From a virus: DNA of 40,883 bases. The notes beneath the pieces are model-generated. The model was not told the DNA's origin, ran no database searches, and saw nothing but the letters and a program-made list of their open reading frames with translations. This document shows, piece by piece, positions 1 to 8,600 of the stretch. The first letter of the stretch is position 1. The number at the start of each line of letters is the position of its first letter. Position numbers and translations under genes: made by a program. The stretch lies in IMG/VR virus record IMGVR_UViG_3300025477_000008, positions 1-40,883 of that record. One strand, written 5' to 3'.

Positions 1-150
1 GAGTTCGTCTCGGTCCCCAAGGACTGGAGCGACGAGGAGATAAAGTCCGAGCTGGAGGAATGGTGCTCTCAGTTCGGCTGCTGGCACATGAGCGAGAGCA
101 TGATGAGGTACGGGTGGAACGACAAGAAGGATTTTGGGAACAGAAAGTAG
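1..150 (+). CDS. C-terminal end of an unrecognised protein (partial)
   Basis: An open frame enters from the left edge in frame 1 and ends at TAG (148-150), giving 49 residues. It is acidic and aromatic (WSDEEIKSELEEW near the start, then QFGCWHMSES) and ends DFGNRK. No family is recognised. The next small gene begins five bases after the stop in the same direction, suggesting an operon. The start and most of the protein lie outside the window, so function cannot be inferred. Confidence 0.55.
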   Translation, partial: EFVSVPKDWSDEEIKSELEEWCSQFGCWHMSESMMRYGWNDKKDFGNRK

Positions 151-155
151 GCCAG

Positions 156-338
156 ATGCTCTGCCGGAACTGCGTCGAGATGCTTGCCGGACGCCAGCCG
201 AACGCCCCTCCCCCGAGACCGCAGGGGATGCCGACCGAACGGTGCGAGAGGTGCTTCAACCGGGTAGGGACATTGAAAGTTGTTGAAAATAAAGCACTTA
301 GCCCAAAAGCCACCTTTGCTGTCTCAAGCCCGCGCTGA
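156..338 (+). CDS. Small zinc-ribbon-like protein
   Basis: A 60-residue product beginning MLCRNCVEML with two CxxC pairs: CRNC near the N-terminus and CERC near residue 35. This spacing is what a treble-clef or zinc-ribbon fold uses to hold one zinc. The ATG at 156 is chosen because it directly follows the stop of the previous gene; the frame is open back to 60 but that part overlaps the upstream gene. The final residues overlap the 3' end of the convergent gene at 298-1221 by 41 bases. Small zinc ribbons are abundant across this window. Function unknown; the Cys pairs are the main support for a real gene. Confidence 0.5.
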   Translation: MLCRNCVEMLAGRQPNAPPPRPQGMPTERCERCFNRVGTLKVVENKALSPKATFAVSSPR

Positions 339-1221
339 ACGGCCTGTTGGCCGTGATGAGCGGTGCCCACTCCGCGAACTCCGCCTTGTAGCTCTCGCCC
401 AGCGACAAATACAATGACGACTTGTTGATGTCCAGGCTGACGCCGTTCAGGCTGTAGCTGAACTCGTCCGCCGCCCACCTCGCCCCCTCGGCGCTCAGGC
501 ACGACGCCGCCGCCCCCACCGCCGCGCACTTCCCCCAGTCGGCGGGCACGGAATCCAGGGTGTAGCTGGTCAGGTTCTTGGGGTTCCAGGTGTTCAGCTT
601 GGCTATCGCTATGTCCAGCATCCTCAGTATGGTGGGGTCGAGCCATATGTACCCCACCCGGCTGGTGTAGCCCGCCACGACCTTGCCCGGCGTGGGCGGC
701 CTGAAATGGTAGTTCCTGTCCGGGTTGGTGTCGCTCAGCAGCTCCCTCACGTACATGATGGCGGGGGCGTACTTGTTCGTGGTGGCGGGGCGGGGGGCGA
801 TTATCGCCGAGGCCGCCTCGAACGAGGCGCTCGCCGGGTCCACGGTCTGCACGACGAAGTCCTCGTACACCCGGCTCTCCGGCTGCCCGTGGTATTGCAC
901 GAGGTACCATACCAGGCGGAACACGCCCTTCCAGATCGTGGGCACGGTCAGGTTCACGAAGTAGGCTCCCTGCGAGCTCCGCGCGGGGACCAGCTTGGGC
1001 TGGGTCACGAGGGCGAGGCTGGTGTCCGTGGCGGCCGCCATGTGGGTCGGCTGCTCCAGGTCGAAGTCGTAGGCCCGCTGGCCGAACGTCGGCACCCTGT
1101 CCGAGACCTGGAATATGGTGTAGGCTATGATGGCGGGGTCTATCAGCGCCCCGTTCGAGTCCCTCACCAGGATGCTGAGGTCGCCCGGCCCGAGGGCTTT
1201 CCCCTGAGTTACGGTCTGCAT
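298..1221 (-). CDS. Virion-associated-like protein of unknown function (possible neck or tail-completion protein)
   Basis: 307 residues, read leftward against the surrounding structural genes. The N-terminal half (MQTVTQGKALGPGDLSILV, later IWKGVFRLVWYLVQY) is beta-rich, as in an Ig-like or connector fold. The C-terminal half is helical, with a segment around WLDPTILRMLDIAIAKLNTW and a tail motif EFSYSLNGVSLDIN. The composition and lack of low-complexity sequence mark a genuine folded protein. Similar two-part proteins occur near head-tail joining genes of myoviruses, but this is a resemblance only. ATG 1221 follows a purine-rich AGGGGAGAGAGA ribosome site. Its reverse orientation beside the sheath operon is unusual. 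Confidence 0.6.
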   Translation of the reverse strand: MQTVTQGKALGPGDLSILVRDSNGALIDPAIIAYTIFQVSDRVPTFGQRAYDFDLEQPTHMAAATDTSLALVTQPKLVPARSSQGAYFVNLTVPTIWKGVFRLVWYLVQYHGQPESRVYEDFVVQTVDPASASFEAASAIIAPRPATTNKYAPAIMYVRELLSDTNPDRNYHFRPPTPGKVVAGYTSRVGYIWLDPTILRMLDIAIAKLNTWNPKNLTSYTLDSVPADWGKCAAVGAAASCLSAEGARWAADEFSYSLNGVSLDINKSSLYLSLGESYKAEFAEWAPLITANRPFSAGLRQQRWLLG

Positions 1222-1268
1222 TCTCTCTCCCCTGCCTAAGGAAACGGATAGTCCTTTGGCAAGCCGGT

Positions 1269-1304
1269 CCCGAAAATTAACTATGCCCCATATTCTATAG
1301 CGGG
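1269..1304 (+). promoter_or_regulatory. Candidate rightward promoter before the FmdB-like and sheath genes
   Basis: TATTCT at 1291-1296 is preceded by CCCGAAAATTAAC and followed by ATAGCGGGG. This resembles the repeated leftward promoters of 29536-36135, which have CCCTAGAAATTT upstream and TATACTATAGGCGGG around the -10, but the CCC..GAAAA block sits about three bases closer here. It lies about 60 bases before ATG 1359, between two divergent genes. A relation to the leftward family is an inference. Confidence 0.3.
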
Positions 1305-1358
1305 GTAACCCCTGCGGCGGAAGGCGTTTCCCGCCCTGGCGGCGGGACGAGAGGCACC

Positions 1359-1748
1359 ATGAAAAGCTACGACTTCAAGTGTTCCAAGTGCGGGATAGAC
1401 CTGGAGGTGCGCATGCCGATGGCGACCGCGACCTTCGGGGACCGGCCCTGCCCGGCGAAATGCGGCGGGAGGTGCACCTACCAAGTGTCGGGCGCTCCCG
1501 CAGTCGGCACGGCCAACATGACGAACCCATCCTTCGACGTGGTGGTGGGGAAGGACGCGGAGAAGAGGTGGGAGGGTATCCACGACAGGCAGAAGGCCCG
1601 GGAAAGGGTCCGCCGGGAACTCTACGGAGACCAGAAGGTGGTCAGGGCGCTCCGGGCGACCGGGACGGGAAAATCCGACTACGAGCCCATCGAGGGAGCG
1701 TCCGTACGTGCCGTGGAAATCCCCGATTTTGCGCAGGAGAAGGCTTGA
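1359..1748 (+). CDS. FmdB-type zinc-ribbon protein
   Basis: 129 residues starting MKSYDFKCSKCGIDLEVR, followed by a second cysteine group CPAKCGGRC at about residues 31-39. This is the layout of the FmdB/CxxC_CxxC_SSSS regulatory zinc-ribbon family (YxFxCxxCG then a second Cys pair). The remaining 90 residues are charged and mostly helical. In phages such proteins sit near structural genes and are of unknown role; zinc binding is the only safe prediction. ATG 1359 follows GACGAGAGG at good spacing. A 110-base gap with a strong AAGGAG site then leads into the sheath gene. Confidence 0.7.
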   Translation: MKSYDFKCSKCGIDLEVRMPMATATFGDRPCPAKCGGRCTYQVSGAPAVGTANMTNPSFDVVVGKDAEKRWEGIHDRQKARERVRRELYGDQKVVRALRATGTGKSDYEPIEGASVRAVEIPDFAQEKA

Positions 1749-1858
1749 ATGCATAGGCATAGCGGAAGAAAACAGACTTTCGCTTCTATTTGGTGAAAGC
1801 AGGGTTTTAGCAGGAGCCCGTTCGGCGGCTTGATAGTCGAAACTTAAGGAGAAACGTC

Positions 1859-4800
1859 ATGGCACTATTCGGATCGTATGCCCCGCCTGGAGTCTACACG
1901 AGCGTCGTCATCAGCGGAGGGGGGCAGCCCCTCTTCGGCAGCGCCCGCATCCCCGTCATCATCGGGGAAGGGCAGGAGTTCTTCGCCCAGGACAACGTCG
2001 AGCTACATCGCGGCTCCTCGCCCGTGGCGGACGACCAGGTCGTGAACGAGAACATCTCCGACCAGGTGAAGTCCATCACCAACCAGTTCAAGGCCACCTA
2101 CTTCCCCGTGGTCACGGGGGACGGGTCCGGCACGGTGACGGACGACTCGTCCAAGGTGCAGGTCGTGGTGGAGGGGATACCCGCCACCGTCATCTCCCTT
2201 GACGGGGAGACGGGGGCCTTCACCACGCAGGAGCTCGTCACGCCCGGCCAGAACGTCGAGATCACCTACTACTTCAAGAGGACCGACACGCTCGTCCCCA
2301 ACGAGGACCTGTCGGCACAGGTCCCGGCCTTCTCGTCCCTCAAGGTATGGGACTCGACCCATGCCGTCAGCACCATCCTCGGCACCACCCTGCCGGGGGC
2401 CGTGGGCAACGAGATCACCCTGGCCCTGACGGACGACTACCTGAACTCGCCCCCGGGGACCGGCGTGTCCGACGCCCTGGCCGTGAGCGGGGCGGGGACC
2501 GACTCCATCTCCATTGACATCCGCAAGACCGACGGCAGCGTCCGGGACATCGAGGACCTCTACAGCCTCGTCCAGGCCGGGATACCGACCCTGGATGCGG
2601 GCTACCTGACGGCGACCGTCCCGGCCCCCGTCACCACCTCCCCGCCCACCGCCTTCCCGCTCAGCACCATGACGGCGACGCACTTCTCGGGCGGCGCGGG
2701 CCCGAACAGCAACATGGTCTTCAAGGTCAAGCACGTCCCCATCGTGGACGGCAGCAACGGGGGCGTCGTCACCACCGACCCGACCAAGGTCGCCGTGCTC
2801 GTCAATGGGGCAAGTGCCAAGGTCCGGGCGGTCGACGGCGTCCACGGGCTGGTGACTTTGCTCAACCCGGTGACGTACGGCTCCACGCTTGCCGCCACCT
2901 ACTACACCAACACCTACCAGAACACCTACGACCTGCTGCCGGCCAGCAACGTGGCCAGCATCACGGAAGTCGGGCTGGGGCCGGACCGCAGCGACTTCAT
3001 CGAGGACACCGACTTCGTCCTCGGCACCGACGCCAACGGCAACGGGACGATCAACTGGGGGGCCAGCACCACCACGGAGGTCGGCACCTCCACGACCGGC
3101 TACACCCCGTTCGGCCCGGCGCAGATCACCACCGCGCTGGTGGACGAGAAGGTCTACCTCCGCCCGTGCCACGGCTCGGTCAACGGCAGCAACCTGGCCT
3201 TCGTCCTTCCGGACGTGCCGGTCGACGGCAGCGGGCTGTCCCGCCCGACCGACGACCCCAGCAGGATCGCCGTGTACGTCGGGGCCGACCCGGTGTCGGC
3301 CCTCACCGCAGGGGCGGTAAGGGTCGTCTCCCTCTCGGGGAGCACGGGGGCGTTCTCCCTGTACGTCCCGCCGACGGCGGGGCAGGGCGTGTACGCCACC
3401 TACTGGCGCAACACCCTGAACGACCACAGCTACACCGTGGCGGTCAAGAGCCCCGGCATCCCGGGGCAGGGCACCTATTCCATCAAGGACGAGATCGGGC
3501 GCGTCCTGCCCGTGGCGACCAACGGGACCAACATAGTCACCGACACCAACTTCAACACCACCGGCATCGTATGGCCGAGCGCCTTCTCCGACCTCTGGGC
3601 CGAGCCCGGGTCGATTGACGAGGTCGTGACGCTGGCCTTCCAGGACGACGGCCTGTCCAACATCAGCATCCCCGCCACGCAGGCGACGCTGACCGCCCAG
3701 GGGATCGTCTTCACGGCATCGTCCCCCGGGGCGGCCGGGAATTCCGTCCAGGTCGCCTTCGACACCACGGGAAGCGGGGCACCCCTCGTCAACGGGAGCA
3801 AGGTGACGATAAGGGGGTCCATCACCCAGGCCGCCGCGGCGGCGCAGTTCCCCGTGACCGTGTCGGGAATCAGCATACTCGCATCGCTCGCGCCCGGCAA
3901 CACGGGATCCGTCCTGGTGCAGACGGCCGCCCCCCTGAACCTGTCGGACGGGCAGGACGCCGTCACCGAGCCGTACGCCGACCGCTACCTGGTCACGTCC
4001 TCGGCGGCCCCCAAGGGCTCCGCGGGCACGGGGTACCTCGGGCAGACCTACATCGACGCCAGCACGGCGCTCAAGTTCACCATCGTCGACCCGCAGGAGG
4101 CGCTCGGCTACGGCTACACCACGCTTCCCTCCCCGCAGTACGCCTTCCGTCCGGGGGACACGCTGACCTTCGTCATCAGCAGCGAGGCCGTCCGCCACAC
4201 CGGGTCGGCATACTTCCCCTACGGCAACGCGGAGCCGAACAACCTCGTCGCCATCCCGGGCCTCACGACCAAGGTGGCCACGAACTTCGGGGCCAACGTC
4301 GGGGACACCGCCATAATCGACACCTTCAACAAGTCGGGGAACGAGCCGCTGGTGGGTGAGTTCTACTACGTGTCGTTCACGGTCGCCAAGGCCGCCTCCG
4401 ACATGACCATCAAGCTCTACGACACACCGGAGGACGCCTACGCCGTCTACGGGCAGCCCAGCACGGTCAACCGGGTGTCCCTGGGAATCCAGCTCCTCAC
4501 GCAGAACGGGGCCCAGCAGTTCGGGGTCATCCAGGTGCCGAAGCAGGCCGGGTTCAACACGGCCTCGGACGCGGACTTCATCTCCGCCATACAAAGCCTT
4601 GCCGTGGCGCTGCCGGGAAGCACGCAGAAGGCGGCCGTCGTCGTGCCCCTGAGCACGAGCACGTCGGTCCATCAGTTCCTCAGCAGGTTCCTCATCACGC
4701 AGGCGGGCGTCAGGAACAAGGGCGAGGCCATCGGCTTCGTGGGGTACAGCCTCTACACCGACGCCAGCACGGCGCGTGCCAACGCCCGGGCAGTCAAGAA

Positions 4801-5407
4801 CGCCCGCATGATCGCCATCGGGATGCCCGCCGCGGCGGTGGTGCTCACCGACTCCCAGACCGGGGTCGGCATCGAGTACTCCGTGTCGGGCGAGTTCATG
4901 GCGGCGGCGCTGGCGGGCCTCAACCTCAACCCGTCGAACGACGTGGCCACGACGCTGACCGAACAATCCCTCGTCGGGTTCTCCAGGCTGCTCGTCCAGT
5001 ACGACGACACGACCATGAACCTGATGGCGGCCGACGGCCTGGTCTGCCTGACCAACAACAACGGGGCGCTCTTCGTCCGGCACTACAAGAGCACGGACCC
5101 GAGCAACCCCATCACGTCCGAGCCGACCTGCACGACGGTCACGGACTACGTCTGCCAGTTGTTCAGGGCCGACCTCAAGCAGTTCATCGGGCGCAAGCTG
5201 GTGGACGGGCTGACCACGGACATCAGCGTCGTCTGCTACTCCCGGCTGAACTCGCTCATCAACAACCAGATCATCTCCGGGTACAAGGCCCTGAACGTGG
5301 TCGAGGACCCGGACGACCCGACCACGGTGGACGTCACGGTGACGTTCAAGCCCATGTTCTCGTTGCTCTACATCAGCGTGACCTTCACGGTCACGACGAG
5401 CCTGTAA
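1859..5407 (+). CDS. Contractile tail sheath protein, unusually large
   Basis: 1182 residues. The N-terminus (MALFGSYAPPGVYTSVVIS) has the PGVY-type opening of myovirus sheath proteins. The last ~330 residues fit the conserved sheath core: AIGFVGYSLYTDAS, MAAALAGLNLNPSNDVA, LVCLTNNNGALFVRH, DYVCQLFRADLKQFIGRK and a final beta segment, as in subunits polymerising around the tail tube. Known sheaths are mostly 350-700 residues; the excess here lies in the middle, including three related beta repeats (about residues 81-150, 286-365, 431-534), probably displayed outside the sheath. ATG 1859 follows AACTTAAGGAGAAACGTC, a near-ideal ribosome site. A 13-bp hairpin follows the stop. The antisense frame is also long but is a GC-skew shadow. 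Confidence 0.88.
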   Translation: MALFGSYAPPGVYTSVVISGGGQPLFGSARIPVIIGEGQEFFAQDNVELHRGSSPVADDQVVNENISDQVKSITNQFKATYFPVVTGDGSGTVTDDSSKVQVVVEGIPATVISLDGETGAFTTQELVTPGQNVEITYYFKRTDTLVPNEDLSAQVPAFSSLKVWDSTHAVSTILGTTLPGAVGNEITLALTDDYLNSPPGTGVSDALAVSGAGTDSISIDIRKTDGSVRDIEDLYSLVQAGIPTLDAGYLTATVPAPVTTSPPTAFPLSTMTATHFSGGAGPNSNMVFKVKHVPIVDGSNGGVVTTDPTKVAVLVNGASAKVRAVDGVHGLVTLLNPVTYGSTLAATYYTNTYQNTYDLLPASNVASITEVGLGPDRSDFIEDTDFVLGTDANGNGTINWGASTTTEVGTSTTGYTPFGPAQITTALVDEKVYLRPCHGSVNGSNLAFVLPDVPVDGSGLSRPTDDPSRIAVYVGADPVSALTAGAVRVVSLSGSTGAFSLYVPPTAGQGVYATYWRNTLNDHSYTVAVKSPGIPGQGTYSIKDEIGRVLPVATNGTNIVTDTNFNTTGIVWPSAFSDLWAEPGSIDEVVTLAFQDDGLSNISIPATQATLTAQGIVFTASSPGAAGNSVQVAFDTTGSGAPLVNGSKVTIRGSITQAAAAAQFPVTVSGISILASLAPGNTGSVLVQTAAPLNLSDGQDAVTEPYADRYLVTSSAAPKGSAGTGYLGQTYIDASTALKFTIVDPQEALGYGYTTLPSPQYAFRPGDTLTFVISSEAVRHTGSAYFPYGNAEPNNLVAIPGLTTKVATNFGANVGDTAIIDTFNKSGNEPLVGEFYYVSFTVAKAASDMTIKLYDTPEDAYAVYGQPSTVNRVSLGIQLLTQNGAQQFGVIQVPKQAGFNTASDADFISAIQSLAVALPGSTQKAAVVVPLSTSTSVHQFLSRFLITQAGVRNKGEAIGFVGYSLYTDASTARANARAVKNARMIAIGMPAAAVVLTDSQTGVGIEYSVSGEFMAAALAGLNLNPSNDVATTLTEQSLVGFSRLLVQYDDTTMNLMAADGLVCLTNNNGALFVRHYKSTDPSNPITSEPTCTTVTDYVCQLFRADLKQFIGRKLVDGLTTDISVVCYSRLNSLINNQIISGYKALNVVEDPDDPTTVDVTVTFKPMFSLLYISVTFTVTTSL
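2099..3460 (+). repeat. Three dispersed Ig-like repeat units inside the sheath gene
   Basis: Three segments of the sheath protein share one pattern: a strand ending in V.DGSG or similar, T-D-D/P-S/T-K/R, a strand V.V.V.G..A.V, then V/S-L/V-D/S-G..G.F/V-T/S-L, a P-rich turn, G....TYY and N-T/L-x-N. They lie near 2099-2308, 2714-2953 and 3150-3460. The protein pattern is clear by eye; DNA identity is low, so the duplication is old. They are probably surface-exposed beta sandwiches. Confidence 0.65.
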
Positions 5408-5413
5408 GGAAAA

Positions 5414-5445
5414 GAGGGGGAAAAGGCACCTACCTTTTCCCCCTC
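5414..5445 (+). terminator. Perfect 13-bp hairpin after the sheath gene
   Basis: GAGGGGGAAAAGG, a six-base loop CACCTA, then CCTTTTCCCCCTC form a perfect inverted repeat starting six bases after the sheath stop. No uridine run follows, so it is not a classical intrinsic terminator. A partial attenuator, an RNA processing site or a 3'-end stabiliser for the abundant sheath message is more likely. The next gene begins only 15 bases further on. Confidence 0.6.
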
Positions 5446-5459
5446 GAAAAGGTGAGGGA

Positions 5460-5906
5460 ATGCAAGTGAATCCTGTAGTTACACAGGCCAGCGGGGTCAT
5501 CATGATAAGCCTCCAGGCCCTGTTCGTGGGAGACCCGGCCGATGCCTCGGACAAGGCCAAGATCGCCGGGCTGGGTGACCCGCAGATTTCCCTCGTGGGG
5601 AACGGGACCTTCACCGACCCGTCCAACCCGTCCTTCACCTTCACCTTCCCGTCCAACCAGGACTACGTCGGGATAACGACGGAAATGTCGGGGAGCCAAG
5701 TGAGGTTCATGCTGGCCCTCCCGCAGCCACCCCCCGGGAATCCGAACCAGCCCGCGCCGACGCAGGGGCCGCTCGACTGCATAACGCCGAACCCGAGCCA
5801 GGCGGCGATAGTGTGGTACAACGCCATGATCTCGGCGATCAGGGCCGCCATGACGGCGCTAAGGAACCAGTCGTTGGTCCCGGTCCTGTCTCCGGCGACC
5901 ATTTAG
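5460..5906 (+). CDS. Structural-cluster protein of unknown function
   Basis: 148 residues between the sheath and a large modular protein. It is beta-rich at the N-terminus, with a Pro/Gln/Asn-rich linker (LPQPPPGNPNQPAPTQGP, residues ~87-104) and a C-terminal helix (IVWYNAMISAIRAAMTALRN). There are no cysteines and no signal or membrane segment. Its place directly after the sheath suggests a tail component, but no family is recognised. ATG 5460 has AAGGTGAGGG upstream. The stop is nine bases before the next ATG, with GGAGAGAAGG between, so the two are probably co-translated. Confidence 0.6.
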   Translation: MQVNPVVTQASGVIMISLQALFVGDPADASDKAKIAGLGDPQISLVGNGTFTDPSNPSFTFTFPSNQDYVGITTEMSGSQVRFMLALPQPPPGNPNQPAPTQGPLDCITPNPSQAAIVWYNAMISAIRAAMTALRNQSLVPVLSPATI

Positions 5907-5915
5907 GAGAGAAGG

Positions 5916-7766
5916 ATGAAATCCAACCTGATAGCCCGTCGCAAGAAGGCAAAGCTGCTGGTCAGCCTCGACACGCTCAGGCAGGCCGTCCAGGAAGCCT
6001 ACAAGCTGGAGCCCATCCTCCAGTCGACCAACGACGCCCGTTTGGAGCAGCTCCATGCCGCCACCGCATGGCTTTCCGACATCCTTGCACTGGGCACGGA
6101 CGCGGAAAGGTCCCTGGACGACGCCGCAAGCCCCCGGTATGCCCAGACCGCCAAGAAATACGTGAACTGGATCGGCCAGCTTGCCGGGCAGTTCCGCACC
6201 ACCGTGAAGCAGACGGAAATGCCGCCCAAGGCCCCGCAGGCCGTGGCGGCGTCCTCCGGCAGCGACCCGTGGGTCACCGACAGGGACAAGGAAGACAAAG
6301 CCAAGGCCCCGGAGAAGGCGGAAGTCCCTCGCTTGGCGACGAAAAAGACTGCGCAGCCCGCAGCACCGGGCGCAGCCCCTGCAGCGACGCCGCCTCCCCC
6401 TCCTCCTCCAGTGCCAGCAGCCGGGCCCGACGGATCGGTGGACGTCCACCAGATGTCCAGCGATGCGCTCAGCAAGGTAGTCAAGGCCCTGGCCGACGTG
6501 GAACTCAACGACAAGGCCGCCCTGGCGCTCGTCGAGCAGGCCGCCAAGGAGCTCAAGGGACGCCCCGTGGAGGCCGCCCCCGAGCCCGCCCCGAAGGCCG
6601 CCGCGATCGGCGCGGTCCCGGGCAAGAAGGTCACGCACGTCGTATACGACGCCTCTCCGAACGGCTACACGGTGTTCATCATGGCGGGGGGAGAGATAGT
6701 CGACGAGTACAACGCCGGGAACCACCCGCAGGATTCCATGGCCTCTCTGCCGTCCAACGACCCCACGGCGGTGCCCTTCGAGGGAATCCTTGAGGCCGCC
6801 AGGCGGACGGCGGAGGAGATGGCCGAGGAGCACGGCGTGCCGGGCCAAGTCTCGCGGGACGAGGACATACTCTCGGAGGAGCGCGGGGACGACCCCCTTG
6901 GGGATGATGGGGTGGACAGGAAGGTATTCGGAGGCCTCAACATGGCATCGGCAGAGAAGGAGGCGACCGGGAAGGTCGCCGTGGCCCCCCCGGGGGCGGA
7001 GCACGCCGTGAAGGAGATGAAGAAGGACCCCGACATCGACAACCCGTTCGCGCTTGCATGGTACATGAAGAACAAGGGGGACAAGTTCAAGGGGAGCAGC
7101 TTCAAGGAGGCCCAGGCGGCGATGCGCAAGGAGCTTGCCGACCATTACCTCAAGCTCGCCACCGGCCAGGGCGGTTCCTGGTTCGTCCACAACGAGGACA
7201 CCCTGAAGGTCAAGGAGGACGGCGGCAGGACGCCCGAGATCGCCGAGGCGCACGGGCTGGAGGACGAGGGCCCGGCGAAGCTGGACCGCCCCGCCACGGA
7301 GCTGCCCTCCAAGTTCGCGGCGGACACGATGTACTGCACGAAATGCCACAAGGATGCTCACACGAAGACGTCCAAAGGACTGACCCGCTGCGCCGATTGC
7401 GGGAGCGTCCTGTTCACCAGCCCCGAGGCACAGGGGGGGAACATCTCGGCGACGGGCAAGAACGTCGTCGCCGCCGACGAGGTCAGCGCCTCCAAGGCGC
7501 TCAAGCAGGTGGAGAAGCTGGCCGAGCGGCTCAAGGAAATGTACCTCGACGCCAAGGAAGTGACCGAAGCCAACGACTCCCGGCCCGTCCGGGAGGCGGT
7601 CGAGGCCATCTACCGGGCGTACGACCTGCTCGGGCAGGCCGCCAAGGTCCTGGGCAAGCAGCAGATGCAGGAGCAGGCCGAAGAGGACGCCGTCAAGCAG
7701 AAGGAGAAGGGGAAGAAGAAGAAAGGGTCGCTGCTCGACGACCTGTCGCTCGCGGCGGCGGAGTAA
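5916..7766 (+). CDS. Large modular zinc-ribbon protein of the head/tail cluster
   Basis: 616 residues. Order: basic helical N-domain (1-100); Pro/Ala-rich linker with a run of prolines (~130-170); beta segment with VTHVVYDASPNGYTVFI (~235); helical region with DPDIDNPFALAWYMKNKG (~370); zinc ribbon CTKCHK...CADCG (~475-495); coiled coil ending in a Lys-rich stretch (KEKGKKKKGS). A second strong start lies in frame at 6942: CGGAGG, seven bases, ATGGCA, giving a 274-residue C-terminal form. The peptide WVTDRDKEDKAKAPEKAEVP (~residues 116-135) recurs at the end of the 24478-26388 product. Probably a virion or assembly protein; no precise family known. Confidence 0.65.
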   Translation: MKSNLIARRKKAKLLVSLDTLRQAVQEAYKLEPILQSTNDARLEQLHAATAWLSDILALGTDAERSLDDAASPRYAQTAKKYVNWIGQLAGQFRTTVKQTEMPPKAPQAVAASSGSDPWVTDRDKEDKAKAPEKAEVPRLATKKTAQPAAPGAAPAATPPPPPPPVPAAGPDGSVDVHQMSSDALSKVVKALADVELNDKAALALVEQAAKELKGRPVEAAPEPAPKAAAIGAVPGKKVTHVVYDASPNGYTVFIMAGGEIVDEYNAGNHPQDSMASLPSNDPTAVPFEGILEAARRTAEEMAEEHGVPGQVSRDEDILSEERGDDPLGDDGVDRKVFGGLNMASAEKEATGKVAVAPPGAEHAVKEMKKDPDIDNPFALAWYMKNKGDKFKGSSFKEAQAAMRKELADHYLKLATGQGGSWFVHNEDTLKVKEDGGRTPEIAEAHGLEDEGPAKLDRPATELPSKFAADTMYCTKCHKDAHTKTSKGLTRCADCGSVLFTSPEAQGGNISATGKNVVAADEVSASKALKQVEKLAERLKEMYLDAKEVTEANDSRPVREAVEAIYRAYDLLGQAAKVLGKQQMQEQAEEDAVKQKEKGKKKKGSLLDDLSLAAAE

Positions 7767-7849
7767 CGTAGCGGCGATTGCAAGGAAAGGGACTTTCAGG
7801 GATTTGAGTAGGATGCCGCCCGTATAGGTCGGCTTTCAGGAGGAAGACA

Positions 7850-8542
7850 ATGGCGCAGGGTGGTTACATCTATCAGCAGGGGGCGAGCCCCCAGACGGAA
7901 GCCGTCATCAGCTCCCGCTTCAAGATTTTCACCGACGTCGTGGGCGTCGGGAAGTTCGTGAAGCTGGGCGTGACGTCCTCCTTCCAGATTTCCGAGACGC
8001 GCACGGTCGAGGCCATCCGCGGGCTAGGCTACGGCGATCAGATCGCCGAGCTGGTGCCCGGCGTCACCGAGCCGCTGAGCATCACCATCCAGCGCACGTG
8101 CCTCTACCTGGCCAACATCATGCAGGTGCTGGGCTACAAGGCGGGCGTGAGCGGCGGCGTACGCTCCATCCGCCACCACAGGTGGCCCTTCGACATCAAG
8201 ACCGAGATCGTGTTCAGCCAGCTCGCCTCCGAGGATCCCGCCAACGCGGCCGGGACGGGCGGGGGGACCCCCGACCTTACCAAGGCCGACATCCCGAACG
8301 AGGGCGGCCTCAACAACCTCGGCAACCCGGGCCTGTTCGCCGTGGCCACAGTGTACGAGGGTTGCTGGATCAGCAACTATACGACGGGGTACGCCATCGA
8401 GACCGCCGCCGTGAACGAGAACGTCACCGTGTCGGTGACGGACATCTTCGACGTGTCCGGCACGGTCTACGGCGAGTTCCTGGACAGCGGCATGAACGCT
8501 GGCGACGCCACCGGGCGCAGCCTGCTGTACTCGATTTCGTAG
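7850..8542 (+). CDS. Tail tube-like protein
   Basis: 230 residues, compact and beta-rich with few charges: MAQGGYIYQQGASPQTEAVI, SFQISETRTVEAIRGLGYGD, then a C-terminal strand pair around VSVTDIFDVSGTVYGEF. Size, composition and position two genes after the sheath fit the inner tube subunit of a contractile tail. A strong ribosome site, TTTCAGGAGGAAGAC, precedes ATG 7850, consistent with abundant synthesis. Assignment rests on context and composition rather than a diagnostic motif; another virion beta protein is possible. The convergent gene at 8636 ends 94 bases downstream. Confidence 0.6.
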   Translation: MAQGGYIYQQGASPQTEAVISSRFKIFTDVVGVGKFVKLGVTSSFQISETRTVEAIRGLGYGDQIAELVPGVTEPLSITIQRTCLYLANIMQVLGYKAGVSGGVRSIRHHRWPFDIKTEIVFSQLASEDPANAAGTGGGTPDLTKADIPNEGGLNNLGNPGLFAVATVYEGCWISNYTTGYAIETAAVNENVTVSVTDIFDVSGTVYGEFLDSGMNAGDATGRSLLYSIS

Positions 8543-8600
8543 AGACGGGCCTTTAGTCAAGGACGGGACGGGCACATGGCCCGCATCCTGTTGTGTCGTT

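Noticed and set aside
2003-5656. Very long leftward open frame (over 1200 codons) opposite the sheath gene
   Set aside because: Arg/Gly/Val/Asp/Pro/His-rich composition typical of the antisense of GC-rich coding DNA, and the sheath frame has clear family motifs.
5859-7361. 500-codon leftward frame opposite the 5916 gene
   Set aside because: Shadow by composition; the rightward frame has a zinc ribbon, coiled coils and good ribosome sites.
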